Shown here: in pieces, positions 1-6,892 of the stretch | Layout: each line of letters starts with the position of its first letter | Position numbering within the stretch: position 1 is the stretch's first letter | Source: Pseudovibrio sp. Ad37 | Lineage (GTDB): Bacteria; Pseudomonadota; Alphaproteobacteria; Rhizobiales; Stappiaceae | Length of the DNA: 64,000 bases | Assembly (NCBI RefSeq): GCF_001623075.1 | Contig: NZ_LMCF01000096.1 | Span: 1-64,000 of the forward strand | Direction: 5' to 3' | Program-made: the position numbers and the translations under genes | The notes under the pieces: model-generated | Databases searched by the model: none | What the model saw: the letters and a program-made list of their open reading frames with translations, nothing else | Told to the model about the DNA's origin: nothing

Positions 1-108
1 GGCTGCGCTCATACCATGCTCCCCGCAAAGCTGCGCAACGGGAATACCGCTTTCTCCCTGCTTCAAAATTGCAATAACCTGCGCGTCGCTAAAACGAGAT
101 TTCTTCAT
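1..108 (-). CDS. IS3-family transposase OrfA, N-terminal part (cut by window edge)
   Basis: The 36 visible codons start with MKKSRFSDAQVIAILKQGE and continue through a PVAQLCGEHGMS segment. This is the helix-turn-helix N-terminus typical of OrfA of IS3-family elements of the IS407 kind. OrfA binds the element ends and is normally joined to the OrfB integrase domain by a -1 frameshift; OrfB would lie to the left of the window. The ATG at 108 is preceded by AGGACTGAATTT, giving a plausible AGGA ribosome-binding site. Whether the whole element is intact cannot be judged. Confidence 0.85.
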   Translation of the reverse strand, partial: MKKSRFSDAQVIAILKQGESGIPVAQLCGEHGMSAA

Positions 109-166
109 AAATTCAGTCCTCAATATGCGGCAACACTATCTCTACTTTTAAACTCGATCAATTTCA
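1..166 (-). mobile_element. IS3-family insertion sequence, left end only
   Basis: The window opens inside an insertion sequence that reads toward lower coordinates. It is recognised by the OrfA start at 108. The end of the element is placed near 166, where the minus strand reads TGAAATTGATCGAG; a terminal TG is usual for IS3-family ends, and LysE-type coding sequence begins directly beyond it. The opposite end lies outside the window, so neither the terminal inverted repeat nor a target duplication can be confirmed. The exact boundary is an inference. Confidence 0.6.
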
Positions 167-167
167 G

Positions 168-659
168 GGGGGATTACCGGGAGACCTGTTTGCAATTACA
201 GCAGCTCTTGCTGGTCTTGGTGCTGTTTTGGCGGCCTCCGCTAAGCTCTTCCAGATCATGAAATACATTGGTGCAGCTTATCTGATCTATATCGGCATCA
301 AGATGTGGCGCAGCAATTCCGGCCCATCTACACAAGTTGAGATGCCACAGGTTCCGGCATTCCAGATCTTTAGAGACACCCTGCTGGTCACCACCTTCAA
401 CCCAAAGGGCATGCTGTTCTTCGTGGCGTTCCTGCCTCAGTTTGTTGACCAAACCCAGCCTGTGTTGATCCAGTTTTTCATTCTCGGCCTCACCTTCGTA
501 ACGCTTGGCGGTGTGAACACAGTGTTCTGGGTGACCATGGCGGGCGGATTGCGCAAAGTTGTCAACGGACCAAACACACTCAAACGCCTCAATAAGGTTG
601 GCGGAACAGGCCTTCTGGGTGCAGGCATTTTCACGGCCCTATCTGGTCGGGTGGGCTAA
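168..659 (+). pseudogene. LysE/RhtB-family exporter, 5' end lost at the IS junction
   Basis: The open frame from about 168 to the TAA at 659 encodes roughly 163 residues of a LysE/RhtB amino-acid exporter. Recognisable parts are DLFAITAALAGLGA, YIGAAYLIYIGIKMW and the TTFNPKGMLFFVAFLPQFV segment, with the usual hydrophobic helices and a complete C-terminus. Family members are about 200-210 residues and start with a first helix and a PGP motif, both missing here. The frame continues left into the insertion sequence until a stop at 108-110, so the exporter start was displaced when the element inserted. An alternative TTG start at 228 would give 143 residues that still lack the first helices. 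A functional product is unlikely. Confidence 0.75.
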
Positions 660-666
660 GTCAAAG

Positions 667-687
667 ACCTCCACCAGAGGTGGAGGT
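667..687. repeat. IS200 end hairpin, 3' side
   Basis: A perfect 9-bp inverted repeat, ACCTCCACC (667-675) and GGTGGAGGT (679-687), flanks a 3-base loop. It begins eight bases after the exporter stop codon. IS200/IS605 transposases bind such subterminal hairpins in single-stranded DNA. The near-identical hairpin at the other end supports this role. Confidence 0.75.
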
Positions 688-704
688 TTGAAACGCTTCG
701 CTTG

Positions 705-721
705 AACCACTAGAAGTGGTT
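705..721. repeat. Second IS200 3'-side hairpin
   Basis: AACCAC (705-710) and GTGGTT (716-721) pair around a 5-base loop, just downstream of the transposase stop at 732. It could act as part of the end structure or as a weak transcription stop. No T-tract follows on the minus strand. Confidence 0.5.
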
Positions 722-731
722 TTGTGAACGC

Positions 732-1166
732 TCAATAACTAAGTTTAAACAGGTCGTTGTAGTCACTCGCCTTATCCTTCTTCTCTTGATTTTGGATATA
801 GCGTCTAACGACCTGTTCTTGATAGCCCGTGGTTGAGACAAAGTATCCCCGCGCCCAAAAATGATAACCTTTGTAGCGTCGTTTCCTAGCATATTTATTG
901 GCAACATAAAGCTAAGTCTTACCCTTCAAGAAGCCAACAATGTGAGAGACAGAGTATTTGGGTGGGATCCAGATTAGCATATGCACATGGTCCGGCATGA
1001 GCTCTCCCTCTTCAATTCGACATCCCTTTTGCAAAGCTAGTGTAACAAAACGATCTTTCAGTTCGCGTCGCAACTCACCATAAAGACGCTTTGTCCGGTA
1101 CTTACTCGTAAAGACAACGTTATATTTACAGTCCCAGCTACTGTGGTTAAGGTGATCAGTATCCAT
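732..1166 (-). pseudogene. tnpA: IS200-family transposase TnpA with an in-frame amber codon
   Basis: The reading frame from the ATG at 1166 to the TGA at 732 spans 145 codons, the usual length of a Y1 (HUH) IS200 transposase. The N-terminal half reads MDTDHLNHSSWDCKYNVVF and contains the metal-binding HUH motif in MPDHVHMLIWIPPKY. After FLKGKT there is a TAG at 912-914. The same frame then continues with YARKRRYKGYHFWARGYFVS and YQEQVVRRYIQNQEK, which carries the catalytic-tyrosine region. A single base change, for example TCG to TAG, explains the break. The 97-residue form starting upstream at 1205 would lack a ribosome-binding site; AGGGAGG lies just before the ATG at 1166. Confidence 0.85.
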
Positions 1167-1171
1167 AAAAA

Positions 1172-1223
1172 ACCTCCCTGCTCCATTGTGGAAAGACCAC
1201 GCCAATGGCCTAAGCAGGGAGGT
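1172..1223 (-). promoter_or_regulatory. Leader hairpin that sequesters the transposase ribosome-binding site
   Basis: The transposase leader contains ACCTCCCTGCT (encoded at 1213-1223 on the minus strand) that pairs with AGCAGGGAGGT (1172-1182), the Shine-Dalgarno region next to the ATG at 1166. An inner stem CCATTG/CAATGG (1183-1188, 1203-1208) extends the structure. In IS200 of enteric bacteria a comparable hairpin blocks translation of tnpA. That it does the same here is inferred from the position. Confidence 0.7.
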
Positions 1224-1253
1224 CTCTTACTGAAAATGTAGAACTCTTCCAGT

Positions 1254-1272
1254 CCTCCACCGGAGGTGGAGG
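1254..1272. repeat. IS200 end hairpin, 5' side
   Basis: CCTCCACC (1254-1261) and GGTGGAGG (1265-1272) form an 8-bp perfect stem around GGA. It matches the hairpin at 667-687 almost base for base, marking the other end of the element. Confidence 0.75.
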
Positions 1273-1291
1273 TTTATTTTGCTTACAATAA

Positions 1292-1316
1292 AAAAGCCCG
1301 GAAATTCTGGACTTTT
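1292..1316 (-). terminator. Terminator after the M20 hydrolase gene
   Basis: On the minus strand AAAAGTCC pairs with GGGCTTTT (one G-U pair) around an 8-9-base loop and runs into a T-tract. It sits just after the M20 gene stop at 1323 and would end the purine block. Confidence 0.7.
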
Positions 1317-1322
1317 CTCACA

Positions 1323-2534
1323 TTATCGAAGAAGTGTTTTCAAGGCGTCTGCGACAATAATCGTAGCCGCCTTTAAGTCCGACAGCTGCAAATGCTCATC
1401 CGCCCCATGAGCATTGGCTTCCAGAATGGAACGCGGTCCTGCACCATAAAGCACTGTTGGAATACCGGCCTCAGCATAATGGCGGGCATCAGTGTAAAGC
1501 GGAGCACCTGTGCTTTTCAGCTCAATGCCCAAAACCTCTTTGGCAGGCCATTTCAACGCTTCCACCAGTTTTTTGGCTCCTGGCAACTCGCGTAGCGGCT
1601 CAGCAATCATAATCCGTCGACACTCAACCTCAACACCGCAATCTTCCGGTACCAAGGCTTCAATCAACGCAATCAACTGCTCTTCTACCTGTTCGCCGTT
1701 TTCTTCGGGGATCAAACGCCGGTCAACGCGAAGCGAGACGCGCTCTGGCACCACATTGGTATTGATGCCACCAGATATGAGCCCCACGGTGATCTGAGGA
1801 GATCCGATACCGTCCTGATCACTCTGAATGGACTTGAGCCTTTCGCGTTCCTCATAAAGCGCTGCGAGAACCGGTGTTGCAGCTTGCAGGGCATCCGCGC
1901 CACTCTCTGGCATTGCAGCATGCGCCTGACGTCCACGGAAGATCACTTCCATGTGCAAACAGCCGTTGTGAGCCGTTGTCGCAGCATAGGAGAACCCTGC
2001 TGAGATCGCATAGTCCGGCTTGGTCAGCTCTTGCTCCAACAACCACTTCGGCCCAACAAACCCGCCAGCTTCCTCATCATACGTCAAGTGCAGTTCCACA
2101 GAGCCTTCCAGCTCATCCGCATACTCACCCAGAGCCAGCAAGGCAAACGCGTAGGTGGCAAAATCTCCTTTGGAAACTGCAGCTCCGCGCCCATACAAAG
2201 CACCATCGTGAATCTCGGCGCCATAAGGGTCTTTAGTCCAGCCTTCCCCCGGAGGAACAACATCACCGTGGGCATTTAGAGCGATCACTGGACCAAACCC
2301 GTCGCCAAACGTTTCACGAATGATCAGATTGGTCACAGAGACCATGCCGTTCTGGCGCACAAATGGTTCTGGAACAGGGTGTTTTTCAACGGTAAAGCCA
2401 AGGCCTTCAAGCAGCTCAGCAGTCCGCAATGCGTGGTGCTCCGTATCCCCTGGCGGGTTGTCGCTTGGCACCTTGACCAATTCGCGCAGGAATTCGACCT
2501 GCTCCGCAAACCGGTTTTCAATCGCGGCCCTCAT
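1323..2534 (-). CDS. M20-family metallohydrolase (ArgE/DapE-type deacylase)
   Basis: The 403-residue protein is an M20-type zinc hydrolase that cleaves amide bonds in small substrates. The metal ligands H89 and D91 lie in NAHGDVVP, the general base region is YDEEAGG (E154, E155), and a late His lies in AHGADEHL. The usual GRGAADMKGG motif appears as YGRGAAVSKGD (about 114-124), so the expected bridging Asp is Val. It is the last gene of the purine block, 139 bp after uraD, with GGGGAGC before its ATG. That position suggests a nitrogen-release step on a purine breakdown product, but the sequence is not a clear allantoate or ureidoglycolate amidohydrolase, so the substrate is unknown. Confidence 0.8.
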   Translation of the reverse strand: MRAAIENRFAEQVEFLRELVKVPSDNPPGDTEHHALRTAELLEGLGFTVEKHPVPEPFVRQNGMVSVTNLIIRETFGDGFGPVIALNAHGDVVPPGEGWTKDPYGAEIHDGALYGRGAAVSKGDFATYAFALLALGEYADELEGSVELHLTYDEEAGGFVGPKWLLEQELTKPDYAISAGFSYAATTAHNGCLHMEVIFRGRQAHAAMPESGADALQAATPVLAALYEERERLKSIQSDQDGIGSPQITVGLISGGINTNVVPERVSLRVDRRLIPEENGEQVEEQLIALIEALVPEDCGVEVECRRIMIAEPLRELPGAKKLVEALKWPAKEVLGIELKSTGAPLYTDARHYAEAGIPTVLYGAGPRSILEANAHGADEHLQLSDLKAATIIVADALKTLLR

Positions 2535-2673
2535 GAATGCTCCCCTTGAATTTTACAGTAACAGTAATCCAATAGATAACGGTGATGGTTGCAAGCATCT
2601 TATAGCGCAGCCTCCCATGTTCCAGTGGATTATTGCCCATTACGTAACTGTAGCAAGCACTTTCCGGCAAGGA

Positions 2674-3210
2674 TCAGGAACTGTAAGCACTCTGTTCATC
2701 TGCCACCAGATCTTCCAGCCGAAAGCTGAAGATCTGGCAGATCTGACGCAATGCCTCCGCAAACTCATCCTTTGCAGAATTCTGCAAACGAAGCTGGAAA
2801 GCCTCCAGAATCTGATGCTTGGTCGCCCCCTTCACCGCAAAGATGAAAGGGAAGCCATAATTGGATTTGTAAGTGCCGTTAAGCTGGGTGAACTGCTCAT
2901 ATTCCGCATCACTCAGTTGATCCAATCCAGCGCCAGACTGCTCATTCACCGAAGCATCGGCCATTTTACCCGCCCGCGCTGCTTTGCCGGCAAGGTCAGG
3001 ATGTGCACGGATTAGCGCCAATTGTGCCTCTTCATCCGCATGTTGCAGAGCATCAGCAAACGCCTCAATCAGTGCATCACGAGAGGCAAAAGGGGCATCT
3101 CGCTGCGCAACAGCCGCAACCCAGGGAGTGTGCTCTGCAACCCCGCCAAACACCTCGACAAAGGTGTCCGGAGAAAACCGGTTCACCTCATCTAGAGAAT
3201 AAGTCACCAT
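2674..3210 (-). CDS. uraD: OHCU decarboxylase (urate to allantoin, step 3)
   Basis: The product is 178 residues long. It decarboxylates 2-oxo-4-hydroxy-4-carboxy-5-ureidoimidazoline to S-allantoin, the last step from urate. Family marks are the catalytic His70 in IRAHPDLAGKAA, the LNGTYKSNYGFPFIFAV segment and the C-terminal helix with F.LRLQNS. The start is the ATG at 3210, four bases after the puuD stop; a longer frame to 3240 would overlap puuD without gain. Coupling to puuD in one transcript fits their sequential roles. Confidence 0.92.
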   Translation of the reverse strand: MVTYSLDEVNRFSPDTFVEVFGGVAEHTPWVAAVAQRDAPFASRDALIEAFADALQHADEEAQLALIRAHPDLAGKAARAGKMADASVNEQSGAGLDQLSDAEYEQFTQLNGTYKSNYGFPFIFAVKGATKHQILEAFQLRLQNSAKDEFAEALRQICQIFSFRLEDLVADEQSAYSS

Positions 3211-3214
3211 CGCT

Positions 3215-4396
3215 TCAGTACCCCTGCAGCCAAGCGCCAAGAATTTCGCGCTCTTCTTTGGTCATACCTGTCTCATTGCCAAGTGGCATGGCAGAGGACC
3301 GCACTGCCTGCGCCATGATCAGGCTGTCATAGCGCTGCAGATCAGCAATGCTGTCCAGCTCAATGTTTTTAGGCGCTTCTGTAAAAGCCTCATTGGTTGG
3401 TGTCGCACTATGGCAGGCCGCACAATGGGTCTGCGCAATTTCCAGCACATCACTGTCTGGGATCGGACCATGTCCACCACCAATCTTGGCTGGCTGTGTC
3501 ACAATGAGAGCCACAAAAAGACTGACAGCTGCCGTAGGCAAGGCCCACCAGAAATTTGCAAAGTTGTCATGCGCATCATGACGATTGATGAAATGGCGCA
3601 CCATACCGCCCATCACGAGGATCAGCGCAACAACCAGCACAGGCTGGCTATGCCCCGTTAGCAACGGATAATGGTTGGACACCATCATCAAAAGAACGGG
3701 CAATGTCAGGTAGTTGTTATGAACCGAGCGCTGCTTGCCAATCAGGCCAAGCGCTGCATCAGGTTTACGTCCCGCCAACAGATCTGCGGTAATTTTCTTC
3801 TGGTTCGGAATAATCACCATAAACACATTGAAGGCCATGAACGTGCCGATCAATGCACCAACGTGAATGAGAACCCCACGGCCTGAAAAGACCTGAGAAT
3901 AACCGTAGGTCGCGCCCAGAATAATCACCAGAAGGCACACGGCCAGCAAAGGTGTGTTCTTGCCAATCGCCGAACGGCACAGGCGATCATAAATGATCCA
4001 GCCAAGCCCAAGAGAGGCGATGGAAATTGCGACAGCCTCAACAGGCAAAAGCTTCATGACCTCAGGGTCAATGAGATAAACTGTTGCGTTGAAGTAGTAC
4101 TGAACGCTCAAAAGAGCAAAACCGGATACCCAGGTGAGATAAGCATCCCACTTGTACCACATCAGGTCTCTCGGCAGCTCTTTCGGTGCCACCATGAATT
4201 TCTCAACATGGTAGAAACCGCCGCCGTGGACTTCCCAGGCGCTGCCAAAAATGCCCTCTGCCTGCCCTTCCCGTTTGCGCAAGGAAAGATCGAGAGCGAT
4301 GAAATAAAAAGAGGTCCCAATCCAGCCCACGCCCACAATCAAGTGAAACCAGCGGAAAAGCAGATTGAGCCATTCACTAAGGAAAGTGGCTGTCAT
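3215..4396 (-). CDS. puuD: PuuD-type urate oxidase, membrane-bound with cytochrome c domain
   Basis: The 393-residue protein oxidises urate to 5-hydroxyisourate and passes electrons to the respiratory chain rather than to oxygen. About eight hydrophobic helices fill residues 1-305, starting with LLFRWFHLIVGVGWIGTSFY. A C-terminal cytochrome c domain carries the haem motif CAACH (325-329) and a likely axial Met370 in SSAMPLGN. The length matches the PuuD family. It follows the BMP binding-protein gene by 118 bp containing two hairpins and is coupled to uraD. Together with uraH and uraD it makes the urate-to-allantoin route complete. Confidence 0.93.
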   Translation of the reverse strand: MTATFLSEWLNLLFRWFHLIVGVGWIGTSFYFIALDLSLRKREGQAEGIFGSAWEVHGGGFYHVEKFMVAPKELPRDLMWYKWDAYLTWVSGFALLSVQYYFNATVYLIDPEVMKLLPVEAVAISIASLGLGWIIYDRLCRSAIGKNTPLLAVCLLVIILGATYGYSQVFSGRGVLIHVGALIGTFMAFNVFMVIIPNQKKITADLLAGRKPDAALGLIGKQRSVHNNYLTLPVLLMMVSNHYPLLTGHSQPVLVVALILVMGGMVRHFINRHDAHDNFANFWWALPTAAVSLFVALIVTQPAKIGGGHGPIPDSDVLEIAQTHCAACHSATPTNEAFTEAPKNIELDSIADLQRYDSLIMAQAVRSSAMPLGNETGMTKEEREILGAWLQGY

Positions 4397-4465
4397 TGTC
4401 TTGTTCTTTTAAGTTCAATTGAAATAAGTGGGCAGCGGGAGAAAGCCCCCACTGCAGAAATCGGT

Positions 4466-4520
4466 GGAGAGCACCCTGAAAAAATGTGGCGCTCTCCGAA
4501 AATAAGCGAAAAGCTTATTT
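4466..4520 (-). promoter_or_regulatory. Two stacked hairpins between binding-protein gene and puuD
   Basis: The first, AAATAAGC/GCTTATTT (4500-4507, 4513-4520), overlaps the stop codon of the binding-protein gene and is followed by TTTTC on the minus strand. The second, GGAGAGC/GCTCTCC (4466-4472, 4491-4497), can extend by two more pairs past an A/C mismatch. Such structures after a binding-protein gene often protect the upstream mRNA and lower downstream expression. That role is an inference here. Confidence 0.55.
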
Positions 4521-5588
4521 AGGCAGCTGGTCGTCGATGCCTTTAACGTAGAAGTTCATGGAAAGCAGAGCACCATCTTCAGCGCTCTCACCAGCTTTCA
4601 GGAACTCAGAGCCATCCTGCTTGGTGATTGGGCCAGTAAATGGCTTCAGCTCACCAGATTTGATCGCAGCAAGAGTTTTTGCAGCTTCATCTGCAACATC
4701 CTGTGGGATGTTGGTGAATGGTGCCATGTGAACCATGTCAACATCCAGACCGCCCCAGGTGTCCTGGCCCTTCCAGTTACCGTCCATCACTGCCTGCACG
4801 CGGGCAATGTAGTAAGCGGACCAGTCGTCGATGATCGCAGTTGCCTGTGCCTTAGGCGCAAACTTGATCATGTCAGATGCCTGACCAAAGCCCATGATGC
4901 CACGCTCTTCAGCAACCTGCAGAGGCGCTGGGGAGTCAGTGTGCTGAACCATGATGTCAACGCCCTGATCGATCAGAGCTTTTGCAGCATCAGCTTCGCG
5001 GCCCGGATCATACCAGGAGTTCACCCAGATAGTCTTGATCTTGAAGTCCGGGTTCACAGACTGCGCACCCAGCATGAAGGAGTTGATGCCACGCACAACT
5101 TCTGGGATCGGGAAGGAACCGATGTAGCCAGCAGTGCCGGATTTGGAGACCTTTGCAGCGATCTGACCAAGCACATAACGACCTTCATAGAAGCGAGCGC
5201 CGTAAGAAGAAACGTTCTTCGCTTGCTTGTAGCCAGTTGCATGCTCAAACTTCACTTTCGGAAACTTGCGCGCAACTTTCAAAGTTGGGTTCATGTAACC
5301 AAAAGACGTTGTGAAGATCAGCTCGTGACCGGAGCGAGCCAGACGCTCAATCGCGCGCTCAGCATCCGCACCTTCGCCCACGCTTTCAATGTAAGTGGTT
5401 TCAACTTTGTCGCCAAAGTGCTTTTCAATCGCCTGACGGCCCTGATCGTGCTGGTAAGACCAGCCATGGTCAGAAACTGGACCAACATAGATGAAACCCA
5501 CTTTCAGTGGATCAGCAGCATTTGAAGCCCCTGCGGAAAGACCAAGTGCAACTGCAGCAGTTGCTGCCAGCTTGAAGATAGTGCGCAT
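4515..5588 (-). CDS. BMP-family (PnrA-like) ABC transporter substrate-binding protein
   Basis: The 357-residue protein has a clear signal peptide (MRTIFKLAATAAVALGLSAG, cleaved near SNA-ADP) and no lipobox, so it should be free in the periplasm. The mature part is the BMP/Med/PnrA fold: KVGFIYVGPVSDHGWSYQHD near the start, then EGADAERAIERLARSGHELI and GPITKQDGSE near the end. BMP proteins of known function bind purine nucleosides. The permeases and ATPase lie just upstream, separated by 374 bp that may hold its own promoter. A purine, nucleoside or urate-related ligand is likely from the surrounding genes. The start is supported by AGGGGAGCG before the ATG. Confidence 0.88.
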   Translation of the reverse strand: MRTIFKLAATAAVALGLSAGASNAADPLKVGFIYVGPVSDHGWSYQHDQGRQAIEKHFGDKVETTYIESVGEGADAERAIERLARSGHELIFTTSFGYMNPTLKVARKFPKVKFEHATGYKQAKNVSSYGARFYEGRYVLGQIAAKVSKSGTAGYIGSFPIPEVVRGINSFMLGAQSVNPDFKIKTIWVNSWYDPGREADAAKALIDQGVDIMVQHTDSPAPLQVAEERGIMGFGQASDMIKFAPKAQATAIIDDWSAYYIARVQAVMDGNWKGQDTWGGLDVDMVHMAPFTNIPQDVADEAAKTLAAIKSGELKPFTGPITKQDGSEFLKAGESAEDGALLSMNFYVKGIDDQLPK

Positions 5589-5768
5589 TGTGCGCTCCCC
5601 TTTATAGGTTAACCTGCATTCCTGCCACGCAACACCCTAATAAGCGCGGCGGAACACACCATTGAGAACCAGATGAACGACGGCGCCAAGCAAACACGAT
5701 AGGAACAAACCCGAAGGCCGTTCTGCGCATTTGTGCGCCCACAAGTTGTTTTTCTGCTTTGTTTTCGC

Positions 5769-5784
5769 TCGCAAATATTTGCGA
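5769..5784. promoter_or_regulatory. 16-bp palindrome, possible operator
   Basis: TCGCAAATATTTGCGA is a perfect 16-bp palindrome about 180 bp upstream of the binding-protein start codon. Perfect AT-centred palindromes of this size are typical regulator sites. The cognate regulator is unknown; the LysR protein of the block is one candidate. Confidence 0.45.
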
Positions 5785-5848
5785 TCGTTTATTCGTGCGC
5801 GTGCAGAAATCCGCAAGTCATGCAGCCGTGAATAGGTTCATATTCACT

Positions 5849-5866
5849 CAGAGATTTAAATCTCTG
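5849..5866. promoter_or_regulatory. 18-bp palindrome, possible operator
   Basis: CAGAGATTTAAATCTCTG is a perfect 18-bp palindrome about 260 bp upstream of the binding-protein start. It differs in sequence from the palindrome at 5769, so the two probably do not serve the same protein. Confidence 0.45.
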
Positions 5867-5916
5867 TTATCTATATCTCCGACCCACCATGTATACGAAG
5901 GTCGAAATATTTACAA

Positions 5917-5951
5917 TTTGACCAACGTCTACTATGAGCGCGTCGGTCAAA
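5917..5951 (-). terminator. Stem-loop after the permease genes
   Basis: Arms TTTGACCAACG (5917-5927) and CGTCGGTCAAA (5941-5951) pair over 11 bp. The single mismatch becomes a G-U pair in minus-strand RNA, the direction of the permease transcript that ends at 5963. No T-tract follows, so it may be an mRNA-end protector or partial terminator rather than a strong stop. Confidence 0.45.
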
Positions 5952-5962
5952 TCAGGTTCTTA

Positions 5963-6892
5963 TTAGCGATCAGGCACAAAGGGCTTACCAAGACATGCAG
6001 GTGTATTCACCTTGGCAAGTGTCTTATTACGCGAGATCATAATCAGCACAATGATGGTTGCCAGATACGGCAGCGCAGACATCAACTGCGTCGGCAAGCC
6101 AATGCCTGCGGCCTGCGCATGGAACTGCAAAATAGAAACAGCGCCAAACAGATAAGCCCCAATCAGCACACGTGCTGGACGCCAGCTTGCAAACACCACC
6201 AGAGCCAGCGCGATCCAGCCGCGGCCCGCTGTCATGCCCTCAACCCACTGCGGGGTGTAAATGAGCGACAGGTAGGCACCGGCGAGACCTGAACATGCTC
6301 CGCCAAACATCACCGCCAGATAACGCACCTGAATAACGGAGTATCCAAGTGAATGTGCTGAGCCGTGGTTGTCACCAACAGCACGGATGATGAGGCCTGT
6401 ACGGGACCTGAACAGCACAAAGTAAACCGCAATCACAAGGCCATAAGAAGCATAGACCAGAATGTCCTGATTGAAGAGCAGCGGACCAATGAAAGGAATG
6501 GCGGACAACACTGGAATAGCAATCGGTTTCAGGCTGATGCCCGGCTGCCCGATGAACGCTTCTCCAATCATACCGGAAAGCCCAAGCCCCAGAATAGTCA
6601 GCGCAAGGCCTGTCGCCACCTGATTGGCCATCAGATTAAGTGTCAGGAAGCCAAACAGCAGGCTCATGGCAACGCCGGAGATCATGGCCGCCACAATCCC
6701 TATGTAAGGAGAACCGGTTGCCTGTGTCGCTGCAAAACCCATCACGGCACCAACAATCATCATGCCCTCAACACCAAGGTTGAGCACACCGGACCGCTCC
6801 ACCACAAGCTCACCGATCGCGGCAAGCAACAGTGGCGTAGACGCGGTGATGATGGTCAGAAGAACAGCTTCGATCATGGAAAGATCAGACAT
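5963..6892 (-). CDS. ABC transporter permease, BMP/nucleoside type (second permease)
   Basis: The 309-residue inner-membrane protein has about eight to nine hydrophobic helices. The segments ERSGVLNLGVEGMMIVGAVM and QVRYLAVMFGGACSGLAGAY are characteristic of the YufQ-like permease of nucleoside ABC importers. Its ATG overlaps the stop of the other permease gene by 8 bases (ATGTCTGA), so the two are translationally coupled and should form a heterodimer. Substrate specificity toward purines or nucleosides is inferred from the binding protein and the neighbouring catabolic genes. Confidence 0.9.
   Translation of the reverse strand: MSDLSMIEAVLLTIITASTPLLLAAIGELVVERSGVLNLGVEGMMIVGAVMGFAATQATGSPYIGIVAAMISGVAMSLLFGFLTLNLMANQVATGLALTILGLGLSGMIGEAFIGQPGISLKPIAIPVLSAIPFIGPLLFNQDILVYASYGLVIAVYFVLFRSRTGLIIRAVGDNHGSAHSLGYSVIQVRYLAVMFGGACSGLAGAYLSLIYTPQWVEGMTAGRGWIALALVVFASWRPARVLIGAYLFGAVSILQFHAQAAGIGLPTQLMSALPYLATIIVLIMISRNKTLAKVNTPACLGKPFVPDR

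Larger units (their letters stand above)
661..1275 (-). mobile_element. IS200-type element (single Y1 transposase) with hairpin ends
   Basis: This stretch has the layout of IS200: one transposase gene on the minus strand, no terminal inverted repeats, and palindromes close to each end (667-687 and 1254-1272). The two end hairpins share the arm CCTCCACC/GGTGGAGG. A second palindrome (705-721) lies just after the transposase stop and a long leader hairpin (1172-1223) precedes its start. The limits are set by the outer hairpins and are approximate. The transposase is interrupted by a stop codon, so the copy is probably immobile unless a helper acts on it. Confidence 0.8.
5589..5962. other. Intergenic region between permease and binding-protein genes
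   Basis: These 374 bases hold no convincing gene. They contain two perfect palindromes (5769-5784 and 5849-5866) and a large inverted repeat (5917-5951), all listed separately. The placement suggests a separate, regulated promoter for the binding-protein gene. I see no purine-riboswitch core. Confidence 0.6.

Noticed and set aside
2320-3015. Long plus-strand frame of 231 codons
   Set aside because: It runs antisense to the M20 and uraD genes, has no family resemblance and follows their codon phase.
5589-5962. Purine riboswitch upstream of the binding-protein gene
   Set aside because: No three-way junction or conserved purine-aptamer core is seen; the palindromes fit protein operators better.
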